Of a DNA stretch of 64,000 bases, positions 36,057 through 46,851 are shown piece by piece. Position numbers and translations under genes: made by a program. Position 1 is the first letter of the stretch; each line of letters begins with the position of its first letter. The notes below the pieces were generated by a model. The model did no database searches and was not told the origin of the DNA. It saw only the letters and a list, made by a program, of their open reading frames with translations. The DNA lies in NCBI GenBank assembly GCA_014904845.1, contig MU119326.1:94045-158044 (forward strand), given 5' to 3'. This DNA comes from Acephala macrosclerotiorum (taxonomy: Eukaryota; Ascomycota; Leotiomycetes; Helotiales; Mollisiaceae).

Positions 36057-37323
36057 GCTTGTGCGCCATGAAAAAATTGGGATTGGGGATCCCTACAACG
36101 GATCGAGTCAGCTTCTTCGGGAGCTTTTATTCTCCTACTGGCCCAAGGGATTGGAGCGCTTACCTCTCGGTCCATGTTGAAGTGCTCAAGCTGCAGGTGC
36201 GAGATCTATCCAGCTATCTATTTCAAGGGAAGCAACAACGGCTAGACCATCCAGGCTGGGCAAGGCCTGGAATATAAAGAAATTATATGTCAGCCTCGTA
36301 ATAGGCCTCACTACGGAAGGAATTTTATCATCGGCGTGGTTGGCACTTGATCACATGCACGTTTAGCATAGCCTCGTTGCACAAGCCTCAAAAAGCAAAT
36401 CCGCAGCCATTCGCAGCCATTCGCAGCAAGTTAAAAACCACCAGCCTCGAAGTTCGCATGCAGCGCGTCCACGTTTCAGCGCCACCACTTTGAAGTGGAT
36501 GTTGAAGACCGCCGACAAGTGTCTATCTCTTATAGGATTTGTCGCGGACAAAAATTACGCTGAGAGCGCGATTTAATCAGTCGCCTTCTGATAATAAATA
36601 CATGATAATAAAGATGGAGAAAAGATTGCGGAAAATGGAAAGCTGCGTCCACTACTTTCTTTCCTCAAGCACTTAAGTTGTGCAACCACACCACCACTGA
36701 AACATGACGAACCGGTTAATCATCCGTTTCCTCAAGTGCAAGTGTGAAGATGCCTCCGTATCGATTTTGAACCCAGGTCACGTGAAGCTATGCGCAAGTT
36801 TTCAGCTGTACTACCTACAAGTTGTTTTAAATGTTAATCGTGAGGTGATTATGGCCGTGTTGCCAAGGGGTAGTGAGACCAATCATCTCTCCACGATTCA
36901 CGGTATTTTGCTATATCTAGTTAAATACTGGCCTGTGCTTATTAACATTTATTATGGCCTGTAGAGAGTACACAACTCTGGATCATGCTCACCCAGACAC
37001 CCGAGACGGCGCTCGCCGCCTTCATTATCAAGATTGTATCGAGTATTCAAGGCACTAGCCAATTTTTCGAATCTAAGAACATCACCGAATTAACATTCAC
37101 AAATGACGATCCTAGAAAAGCAGCATACGGGCTAAAGCCTTAGTTCAAGCACTCAAAAAACTACTCCTCCAAGATGCTCACTGACAAATGAAATCGATTG
37201 GTATGCAAAGTAGATATAAACAAATGGTATCAAAAATATGCAGCAAAATCCAAGAACCACATGAAAAACACTCCAACCCAAATGCAGCCATTTCATGCTC
37301 ATGCTCGCAAGCCAGAACAATCA
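36057..37323. other. Intergenic region
   Basis: These 1.27 kb lie upstream of the membrane protein gene and downstream of the RA-PH gene. A short direct repeat (CATTCGCAGC, three partial copies, 36405-36430) is present. The stretch 36985-37200 has protein-like patches in one frame (ESKNITELTFTNDDPRKAAY) that stop at 37143. It may be a gene fragment, but I cannot place it. Confidence 0.4.
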
Positions 37324-39997
37324 TCAATCATAACGCACCCTCCCCCTACTCATCACACTCTTCCCATCCACTCCACTCCCATTCACATTCCCCGCACCCA
37401 CAATCAACCCTCCCTCTCCTCCAACTCCCGCTCCGCCTCTCGTTCCCGGCCTAGCACTCGTCCCAGGTCTAGCAGTCGTCGTTTCCCTTCGGAACACTGT
37501 TGCTTTAGGTAAGGAATCATTGAGAGGATTGTCAGGAGTGGTAGCGACTTCAACCAACGGCACACCAGCAATGGGCGCTACACCGCGACCTTTACCAGTT
37601 TTATCCCATTGGGGCGCCTCTTTGAACTGTGGTGTGAAATCTAGGAGGGGTTTGGGCTTTGTTCGAGAATTGCTTCGAGCTAGACCACCTCCGTTCCCGT
37701 TGGATTGGGATTTCATGCTCATGGTACGACCAGCGTCTCTGTTGAGCAGGTTATGTCCTTCTGTGAACGGTCCTGTGGGCTGAGCTGCCGAATTCTGTTT
37801 CGCAGCCGCCTGTCTCGTCGTGTAAGTGCGCCCTAGAAGGCCGGAGGAGTTGAATTCCCCATCTTCAGGTTCTGGAAGACGATAATTCACAATTGGCGGA
37901 TGCCTCCTACTCTCCCTCATCACCCGCCTCGCCTCCTTATCACTCAACAACACCGAATTCCTCAAATGGAACGGCACCTGTCTCGGCCTCTCCTCATCTT
38001 CAGTATCGAAATCTCCTTCTGATTCAGAGCCGGATTTGAAATCCCCGAGGCCGAGAGAGGAGAATGTACCGATCATGTATGGTTCTGCGTCATCGCTCGT
38101 TGATGGTAATAAGGCGCTGCCGAAATTATTCTTCACGGAATTTGAGGATGCAGGTTTGGGGGCTTTCTTTCCGGATCCCATGCGATTTACGAGGTACCAG
38201 GAACGCCATCTTTGGACGGCGGAATAGAAGGATTCGGAAATCGATTCATCGTCTGTGGAGAAGAAATGGACGAAATTCTCTGTGGAAAGGAAGACCGCTG
38301 TTTTTTGTTGCGATTTGACGGCGTAGCAATGTTTCTTTGGTGGCTTGAGGACTTTGCGTATCTGTTGGGGAGTGGGAGAATAGATGTCGAAATCTGATAA
38401 GTGACAAATAGCGATGGTGTTCTTGTCTCCGAGTTTTGCGTCGGATTTCTTGTGGATGAATACTTGTCCCGAACTCATGACGGTGATATGTCGTTTTACC
38501 CATGTCCCTGGCTTCTGGGAATGGTACATATAGACTGTGGCATCTTTTGGTTGCTCTTTCGGTACACCAGACAACTCGAGATCAGTGTCAAATCTTGGGG
38601 TGTCCGAATTCTCGAGGAGGAAAGCGTTTTGGGTATCTCGGTCCCAAGAATTCATCACGTCTCGGACGTGCTCGTACCGGCGGACACGGCGCTCGAGACC
38701 GAGTTGGGTGTAGGATTCTATGAGGATAGCGGTGGAGGGGATGATGTTTTGGGTCATGAAGTTTGCGGCTGAGTAAATTATCTCCTTAGGGGTAGTCTCT
38801 GGGTTGACTGGGAGGTTGACGGAGGATTGTTTGCACCGGACGAGAACTCGCTGTATGATTGTCAACTTTATGTCAGGACTTTTGCAATTGAAATCGACTT
38901 ACTCGTTCTCCAGCATTGGAGGCGGAAATTGGTGCATCTGTTTGAGGCACAATTCCACCTCCACCTTGTTGAATCTGCTGCGGGACATCCACAACTCTCT
39001 TTGGAGCTTGAGACGGAACAGCCTTCGGCGCCTGCGAAGCTACCCTCTCAATTGGCCTACTCGCCTCCATAATCCTCTTCGGCGCCTGACTCGGTATAGG
39101 ACCCTGAACATGCTGCCTCGGTGCTTCCTTAGATACCTTCGCCATAGACCCCGCCGGAGAAGGACCGGCAGAAGAAGCCGTCTGCGGCGGCGTACCTCTC
39201 GTACTCCCGCTCCCTGACTTCCTAGAAAAGAAGGCTAGCCTCTCCTTTTTCGGACTCTTCATCGGTAACGACGGACTCGCAGCTTCCAATTCTTTCTGTA
39301 ACCTCTCCAAATCCCTCCGTTTATTCTCCTCCAACACCCTCGCCGCCTCCTCCTCCCTCATCCTCTTCTCCTCCTCTTCCAATTTCTGCCTCCTTACCAT
39401 CTCCTCCTGCTCCCTCTTCTTCTCTTTTTCCCTTTGTGCTTTTTCTGCAGCAAGTTTCTGCTCCCTATAAACCCTTTCCTGCTCCTCCCTCAACGCCTTC
39501 TGCGCCATCAATTCCCTCGCAGCTTCACGTTCCTGAAATTCCCTAACATTCCTCCGTAAACGGTCATCCTCACTCTCAATTCCACTTCTTTTTCTCTGTG
39601 TTTGCATTGGGGCTTGTATCTCCGCTGACCCGCCAGAGTCTCTGGGACTGTGGTGTGGGCTTTGTCCCTTGATTGGACCCGTCACCCTCCTCGCTCCCGA
39701 CCTGCCACCAGGAGGGTCTTTCGTGTAGAGAGGGGGAGGGACGCCTGGTATCGGGGGCATTTGCGGGGCGGAGGACGAGGGAGGAGGGGCTTGGAAAGAG
39801 AGTTTTGAGCGGCGGTAGCGGGACATGGATTTCGTTCTCGACATGTCGACAGGGTCTTTCTTTTCGCTCTGCGGAAGGGCAGGCGGACCTGCTGGCGGAG
39901 GGGGAGCATTGCGTACTGATCTGTATCGTGAGAATTTCTGTGTCGTGGTCATGGTCGGGGAAAGGGTCGACGAGGCTGTCGGAGATGTGTCCGCCAT
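37324..39997 (-). CDS. RA and PH domain protein with coiled coil
   Basis: Two exons (39997-38903 and 38850-37324) give 873 aa. The N-terminus is Pro-rich (NAPPPPAGPPALP, PPIPGVPPPLY). A long charged coiled coil runs from about residue 145 to 245 (REEQERVYREQKLAAEKAQR). A Gln/Pro-rich segment follows. Residues about 366-455 form a Ras-association-type domain (RVLVRCKQSSVNLPVNPETT, then IESYTQLGLERRVRRYEHVR). A PH domain spans about 470-590 (TVYMYHSQKPGTWVKRHITV, HCYAVKSQQKTAVFLSTENF, ending in WRSWYL). This order, RA then PH behind a Pro-rich/coiled N-terminus, resembles MRL (Mig10/RIAM/lamellipodin) proteins that couple Ras-family GTPases to membranes and actin. That likeness is an inference. 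The C-terminus is disordered and Gly-rich. Confidence 0.85.
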
Positions 39998-41936
39998 CCC
40001 TTATTATAGATATTGCGCTGCAGTTCTGTGTATTTGTCTCCGAGAGCCTGCGCGAGCGAGCAGGAGCATGATCTTGTCTAAATAATCGCGGAGACGGTGA
40101 GCAATCAACGGAGTGAACCCTGAACCAGAAAAGAATGAGGGCTGGGACGAGGGATGCAATGGGTGGCGAAAGATGAATAGAGGTGTTGGATACGATGGGT
40201 GCCTCGTAACGAAAATAGGCGCATTAATCTCCTTCTGGCAACACACGATCCAATTCAAGCCACGAACTGTTGTCTTCCATTGACGCCGTTTGTCCTCGTG
40301 TCCTCCTGCCCTCCTGCATGTCCAGCCACACTATAATTTAATTTAATTTTTTTTTTAGTTTCTGAGGGACATTTCAGGGTGCAGTTTTAGGCCGAAGCAT
40401 GAAGATCTCCCGTCCATTGGTTTGCGGAGAACTTCCTTTTGGCAGCCGTTTATTTATTTCTGCAGGCTATGAAATGGTAGACGCACAGGGCTGCACGCTT
40501 GCTGTGCATGAAGATGCATTGGGTGATGATGGCCCTGGATTTCGGGTCACCGTTCCTTGAAGTTTCATGCAGCTGGTGCAGGGCTTTCAGCTTGTTTGGA
40601 GATCCGGGGAAAGGGGGCAAGGAGCACACGAGCAACTCAAAAATTGGACAGTTTTCAAGGAGACATGTCGAGTGGTGAGCGAATCTAATGGTAGCTGAAA
40701 TCTGTAATTGCGGTGAAGAATTGGATGGCCAATTGTATTTTTTAGATGTGGAAAAGTGAGGTGTCTCGTGCTTACGTCTGATGTGCTGTGCTGGACTTCG
40801 TTTGAGGGCTATCACGGTATCAGAAAACATGTTCAAGACTCAGAGTCTCTGATATCTCTCCCAGCGAAGACATTCAAAAAGTCGAGAATGATTGAGGACT
40901 TCCAATGCATCTTGATATGGAGATACATCCCTTGGATCAAACCAGACATAAATGTCGGTCAAGCATCTCAGGAACATCAGTTCCCTCGAGGAAGATCAGA
41001 TATTACTTCTCGATCCTCCATCTAGAACATCTCCGGAGATAATCTACCTTTTTCTTCCATCATCACCACACAGCCAGATCTCTGGGATCCTTAGCACCTG
41101 CCCCACGAACGATGTGGCTTTTACCCGTACCTCTTCCAAGCCGATGTCTTGAACCCATCATCAATCCTTGAATGTTCCCCAGCCACAGCATATCTTGGAT
41201 CCTCACCGTCTGCGAGATTTCGTACAGCGGTGTGATTGCTAGGGGAGTCTTCCTCCTATATCTCTCCCATCCACATCCAGTCTACCAGCCCAACATATCT
41301 CTCTACTTTCCTCTCCTCACCAGTGTGCCTCGGTATCGATGCCCAACCAGAGTAAGTGCAGTCATGATAGCAACTCGAGATGCTGCAGACTTCCAGCAAC
41401 ATCATGTCGTCAGTTGTGACCGTCGTGTTGCTTCTATTTCAAGGCATACCGCCAAGCACCACCGATAGCACAATCTTTTTGCCAGTCGTAAGTTGCCTCA
41501 CAACCACACCATACATTTTCTTAAAATCCTCACCCGCTATGGATGGGCGCGAGTCAACGACGAAGTTGATCGGGGTTGAGATTGCACCTGAAAGCAATTC
41601 AAGATATGGTTGAGGGAAAAGGGATTCGGAAGCCGATTGACAATGAGGTTCGTTGGCAGATGTATTGTCATAGTGATTGTGCTGAAGGTAGGATGTTGAC
41701 TGAAGTAATGGAGAGACGCAAGCTATCAGGAAGGCATTGAGTGGTTGAATGACGCTCGAACAGACACGCCCCTGGAGAATACCGAAGGCCGAATGCATCA
41801 GCAGTGAAGAGAGGCAGTATGTAACAGGATGTATTGTTGTGGCGATGTGCTGCGAAGCGGGGTTATTGGTCGAATTTGTGAATCGTTCAGCCATCTCTCC
41901 TCCATAACTCTCCTCCCCCAGCATCCAGCTCTCTGT
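39998..41936. other. Long intergenic region
   Basis: No gene was recognised in 1.94 kb. A TTTAATTTAATTTTTTTTTT tract lies at about 40335. The minus frame 41439-41924 is open for 161 codons but has no domain or exon partner. Confidence 0.4.
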
Positions 41937-43002
41937 TCAGTGCCTGAATGCCCTCACCTCCCTCCTCCACCAGCCCCTAAAATCCTGCGTAGCCACTTCA
42001 ATCCCCAACTCCTTCAAGGCCTTCGTTGAAAGATGACAATCGTAAGGCCGCTGAACCTTCGCATTCGGATCGTTCCCTTCAGTATTCGGCACCATACCAT
42101 CGAGCGGTAGACCCATAATCTCCGCGAAGAGTTCGCAGATCTCGTATTTCGTCATCTTGTCTTCGGAGGAAAATTGTAGGATCGTTGGCAGACTCGACTT
42201 ATCTTCCGTCTCGAGGTATTTCGTTGCTACATCTGCCATCACCACAAATTAGCACAGCTCAATCTGCCGTTAGAAGAGATGTTGGAACGTAACGTACCGG
42301 CGAGGACACGACCAACATCCTCAGTGTTAGTAGGATACCTAATAGCCCAATGATCCATCACCACCTTCTCTCCCTCCTTCTGTGCCTTCCAAACAGCATT
42401 CATCAAAACATTAACCGCTGACTCTTTATTCCCCACTCCCTCCTCTACACTCCCATAGAGCACAGGAACCCTCAACACTACCCCACCTTCCTTCACAACC
42501 TCTTTCTCGCCCTCCCATTTTGTGATTCCATATAAATTCGTAGGCCGTGGTTCCGCATCCGCTTCGTATGGCGCCTCACCGGGCACACCAGGAAACACGT
42601 AATCAGTCGAGATGTAGATTAGGAAAACATTCCTCGCCTTGCAGAGCCTCGCGAGCGTCGCTGACGCAGCGACATTCAGTGCCTTTGTTCCCTCGGGATC
42701 ACTGTCGCATTTATCGGGGAAGCGGTTGGCTGCGCAATGGACTACTACTTCGGGTCTGCAGATATCTGCCAGTCAGTATCGTTTCGGGTTTGTAAAACTG
42801 GAAGGGGTGGCGGGACTGACTTGGTAGAGTCGAGGACTTCAGCGATAGCGGACTCGGAGCTCAGGTCGAGCTTCAAGATCGTAGGCGGCTTCGCCCGCGA
42901 GAATCCAGTTCCCACGACATTGTATCCTGCGCGTTGGAAGGCGGGAACGACGGCTCGACCTAGGAGGCCTGTTGCGCCTGTTATGAGGGCTGTTTTGGGC
43001 AT
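41937..43002 (-). CDS. RmlD/MAT2B-like NAD(P)-binding epimerase/reductase family protein
   Basis: Three exons (43002-42821, 42755-42298, 42232-41937) give 311 aa. The Rossmann start is KTALITGATGLLGRAVV (GxxGxxG), followed by VVVHCAANRFPDKCDSDPEG. The strand FLIYISTDYVFPG and the YGITKWEGEKEV active-site block (YxxxK) are intact. LRVPVLYGSVEE, KMTKYEICELFAEIMGLPLD and a C-terminal RPYDCHLSTKALKELGIE segment complete the RmlD-type substrate-binding fold. The closest well-known relatives are the regulatory beta subunit of methionine adenosyltransferase (MAT2B) and dTDP-4-dehydrorhamnose reductase. Fungal single-copy members are usually annotated as the former. Catalytic residues are present, so enzymatic activity is possible. 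Confidence 0.88.
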
Positions 43003-43236
43003 TGTTGTTGCATTGTGGGAGGGGATGGTCGAGGGGTTGAAAGTGGGAGGGTTGGGCTAGGGCAGCTTCACGCTGGCGGCGCACATCAAGTCAGTGAACA
43101 CCGCGCGTCATTCTTCAGGGTCCCAAAGCAAAATCAGTAGTGCTCAATATTGAAGTGTTGCACCTTCCCAGGTGATGGTATTTAGTTGTCCTCGTCGCGT
43201 CGTCTTCGCCGTTGTGGTCGTATTTCTTCTTCACGG

Positions 43237-43458
43237 TCATCTCAAGAGATAACTCGCAATGAAAAAAAGAATTCTCTTGCGAGAGGCGGTTTCCAAAGAT
43301 TCCCTACCCAGCCGAAGCCAAATAGGAGTGGTCATGGTATAGTTTTCCTGGGAGAAGAATGAGAAGCTGTTCATCGTGTTTAGTCGAGAGAAGTTTGAAC
43401 TTACAACTAGCAAAAACGCAATCTCGGACGAATCCTCACTGATATGCGTAAAACCCAT
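43237..43458 (-). CDS. Possible small spliced protein
   Basis: Exons 43458-43405 and 43347-43237 (57-nt intron, GTAAGT donor, CTTCTCCCAG acceptor) would encode 54 aa starting MGFTHISEDSSEIAFLLV and ending in a hydrophobic FFIASYLLR. A further intron with a GTACGT donor and TTGCTAAC...TTGCAG acceptor lies directly 5' of the ATG, as for a spliced leader. Three well-formed splice sites in 250 bp suggest a transcribed small gene. No family is recognised. It could also be a non-coding transcript. Confidence 0.35.
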   Translation of the reverse strand: MGFTHISEDSSEIAFLLVVSSNFSRLNTMNSFSFFSQENYTMTTPIWLRLGRESLETASRKRILFFIASYLLR

Positions 43459-45000
43459 GCTGCAACACGTTAGCAAATGGATTCGTTGTTGTGGGAGGCA
43501 GTAGAGACGTACCACTAAGATGAAGAAAAAAGAAGAGATTTCCAAGAGGGACGAGAAGTATTTAAGTCCTGGAAGCTAGCGATTTCGCGCTAAGGATTTT
43601 GGTGCAAACTGTGCAAACACTGCACGTGATGAGGCTGGTGCGTGAGGCTGCAAAGTTCGGACTTCACTATTGATCAACGATCTCGAGAATTGCATCGAGG
43701 GACTGGATCTGCCAACACCCTTATTGGAACTGCATCATGCTCAAAGTTAGGGTTCATGCCACCTCGAACATCGCGACTTAGACTCTCGATCAATGCAACT
43801 TTACCGTCCGACCTGTAAAAATCCACACGTCTTCGAATCCTACCCCCGCGATCGATTAAAGCAGAAATGGTGGTCCTTAATTGCCCCGATATTTCAAAAC
43901 GTACCCCAATACTCGTCGCGATAACCAAGATGTTACCGTCAGACCGCCATACTTCGACAAGTGCCCATTGCCACCCAAACCATGCTTGACTGCGACTTTG
44001 ATATATCTCAATATACACCGTGACCTGGAATATTATACATGGCGTTGAAGCTAGGGAGTGTTTCAACTAGGATTGAAATCATTTGAGACGGAAATTCGGA
44101 GGGGAGGGAAATATACTGCTTCCGCTGCAGAGCTTTGGTGATAGCAATTCTTGAAGTGTTCCAGAAAGTCGACACACCAAGATACTGGTGAGCCAGGGAC
44201 GAGCATCAAGATCCGATCCTTCATTCCCGCCTCCCACAATAAGCACCGAAATCAGCAGACGCAACCGGCGTAGGAACAATCCGCGAGGCGATCCCTGCAG
44301 TCGAGCAGTTTGAAGGAGCTTGTCTTGGACTTCGCGTAGTAATTGGCCCGCTGTCACTGCGGAACTTCTCTCCTTCCCTCATACTCGACCATGCTATGAC
44401 CAAGCCAGGAGCAAGCATTTCCGACTCTTCCGACTGCGGACGAGGAATAGTCACACGCCCTATCGAGGAAGTGTTTAATCACAAAGCCTTTATTGGCAAT
44501 GTGAGCACGACCGGCGCTGAAAACTTGCACTTGACAACCAAGGAATCAGATCGAATGTGGCTTCGGCTTCTACTAAGTAGTGCTACAACAGCTAGCGAGG
44601 CTTCCTGCATAGACGGAAAGATACTTTTGCTTGCCAATGCTAGAGGAGGCAATACCTAAAGGGTACGATGAATATGGCAAGATGCATGACCTTGAAGCCT
44701 CCGACCTGGACATCAACACCACAAAGAAAGACTTCGGCTATACCAAGTGGCTACAGCAATATTTCTTCAGTGCCTTCATGAGCTATTTCAATTTTTGGGT
44801 TTCGATCTCTCCTTCTCGGCGTTATTTAACCGAAGTTTGCAATTGCTAGTGTCAGAATTTGATTGCACCACCATTTGATTTGCAGTAAGCAGGAAGTGCG
44901 TGGACTCTACTTCTTTAGTACTAGTGTGCCCATCTTCTATCTTGATATACTCATCCTAATGCGCCCTTGGAATTGCAAAATACAAAACAGTCGCTGCCAA
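43459..45000. other. Intergenic region with unassigned open frames
   Basis: The minus frame 43674-44066 (130 codons) reads protein-like (SQAWFGWQWALVEVWRSDGN, then RGGRIRRRVDFYRSDGKVAL) with a repeated RSDG motif, but I do not recognise it and its start is uncertain. Plus frames at 44396-44849 are acidic and also unassigned. These could be exons of an unrecognised or decayed gene. Confidence 0.35.
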
Positions 45001-45909
45001 CTAAAATTGAATGGTGTCAATCCATTGCTCAAACGTAGTCGGCTCCAATCTCTCCTTCAGCCACGGCAAGTCCGCCCCATAACCCCTCTCATTAATAAAC
45101 GAGAACATAGTATTCAAATCCTTCACCAACCAAATCATCAAGCTCGCCGCCCACCCAAAAGTCACTGGCACTCCTTTTCCCGTCTTCCTCTTGAACACCA
45201 AATTAATATCCTCAAAACTCAACTCATCACTAGCAATCGACATCACCTCATTCCGAATCCCCGTCCTGTCAGGCCTAACCAACCCCTCAGCCGCCCACCT
45301 CCCAATATCCCTCGTCGTAACAACCTGCATCCTCTTCCCCCTCATCTAATCCCTCCATCCCGTCATGCAAAGCTTGCCCGGAAAACCCTAATGAGCATTA
45401 TCCGCGAACCAGGGTGGACGCAAAATCGTATAATCCATTCTCTTCCTCTGGCCCGCAACGCTTCTCAAATGCTACTTGATATAAAACTTATCAGAAAAAG
45501 TCTTGCAATACGACGGGTCCGCATCGCTCAACTCCCTTCCACCACGACCAACAGACGAATAAACAAAGTACGTCACACCACGCGAAGCCGCGGCATCGAT
45601 GAACCCCTTTGCATCCTCAAGCTCAGTAGGTCCATGAGCCTGTGTGAAAAAGACAGCCGTTTCAGGCAAGGCGGATTTGTCCAACTGCTCAAACAACTTT
45701 TGAGGATTGTTCAAATCGCCAGCGTCGATATTGATGCCAGGCCATTTAGCAAGGAGGCGCTGAGCTGATGCACCTGCTGCGTCGCGGGTGATGGCCCAAA
45801 TGTTCTTTGGGGAGATGGAAAAGGGGGTGTCGGAGAGGAGAGCGGTGACAACGGCCCCGCTTTGACGGCCTGTTGCGCCGGCGATGAGGAAACGCTTTGG
45901 AGGTAGCAT
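45001..45909 (-). pseudogene. NmrA-like NAD(P)-binding protein with three in-frame TAG codons
   Basis: One continuous frame of 303 codons starts MLPPKRFLIAGATGRQSGAV (Rossmann GATGxxG) at 45909. It continues through ALPETAVFFTQAHGPTELED and GVTYFVYSSVGRGG, the NmrA-type core. It ends with the conserved ISTYPE-like C-terminal half (DELSFEDINLVFKRKTGKGV ... LPWLKERLEPTTFEQWI). TAG codons interrupt the frame at 45474-45472, 45390-45388 and 45348-45346. The sequence between them (RKRMDYTILRPPWFADNAH, then GFPGKLCMTGWRD) is clearly the expected NmrA protein. The second stop sits at a conserved Trp (TGG to TAG). There is no frameshift. NmrA-like proteins sense NAD(P) redox state and regulate transcription or act as reductases. 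As written, only the first 145 residues would be made. Confidence 0.85.
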
Positions 45910-46851
45910 GGTAGGAGGTGCTGGGAAAGGGGCTCGGTACAAGCGAGTCGTCGTGCTGAGTGTTTTTCTGGAGTGTGTCACGTGTCAAGGTATCGCTTGA
46001 AGGAGACCTTCGAGTTTGGTTCTCCACAACCTGCGATGGCAGGTTTTCTAGGTATGTAAAATGATCGATGAATTGCTGCTTTGCAGTAACAAAGTAAGCA
46101 GTTAGTCGTGTCGACGATTGGATTATCAATGCTTGGTAATTCTTTACTTGATCGATAGTTGAAAAGTCTACGAAAAGTCTCCGTCACTAAAGTATCAACA
46201 CCATCGTTGATTTTTAGCTCGGCCTCCTTTCACTAGCATGCGAGTACTGCGTGTGGACTTGTTTCATTGGTGGGACGGTACTGAAAGGTCAATACATACT
46301 CTGGATTATACCGTTCGCGGGAAGTTCAATCCATCGGCCTAAACTCAACGAGCGAATATACTTCTACCGACTCAACCACTCCTTCGATCATCAGAGGCTA
46401 TCAACACCATTTTCGATCGCCTGCATCAAATCATACATTGACGAAAGCACGAAGATATCATTTCAGAAGATCATTGAATTTCGATTTATCGCTAAATGCA
46501 TCGCATATAATACACTCCCCTACATCCCCCACAAGAGGATCACTCCCTCAAATCCAGCGCAAGACCGACCATACATCTCAATACCAGTCACCAGATCCCT
46601 CAATCTTCCTCGCAGTCTATCGTCAAAAGCAACGCTACCAGACCATGCATGCTCTATGCAAACCACCACGAATGCAAGCACGCACAACCCAGACTCAGAC
46701 CACCAAGCACCAAAAAGGAAATCCATTGCAAACTATGCATCGCAGAAGTATGATTTCGTCAAAGTCATCGCTGAACACATCGCGTCGCCCTCACACTCAA
46801 GTCGGATACAGACCCAAATGTCGAACAATTCCATCCTCGTCTCGAGAATGC
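45910..46851. other. Intergenic region
   Basis: This lies between the NmrA pseudogene start and the stop codon of the SET gene. Long plus-strand frames here (46251-47160) run into the SET gene antisense and look like chance frames. Confidence 0.4.

Noticed and set aside
41439..41924. Minus-strand 161-codon frame downstream of the epimerase
   Set aside because: No domain, no plausible start context and low-complexity residues. Left as intergenic.
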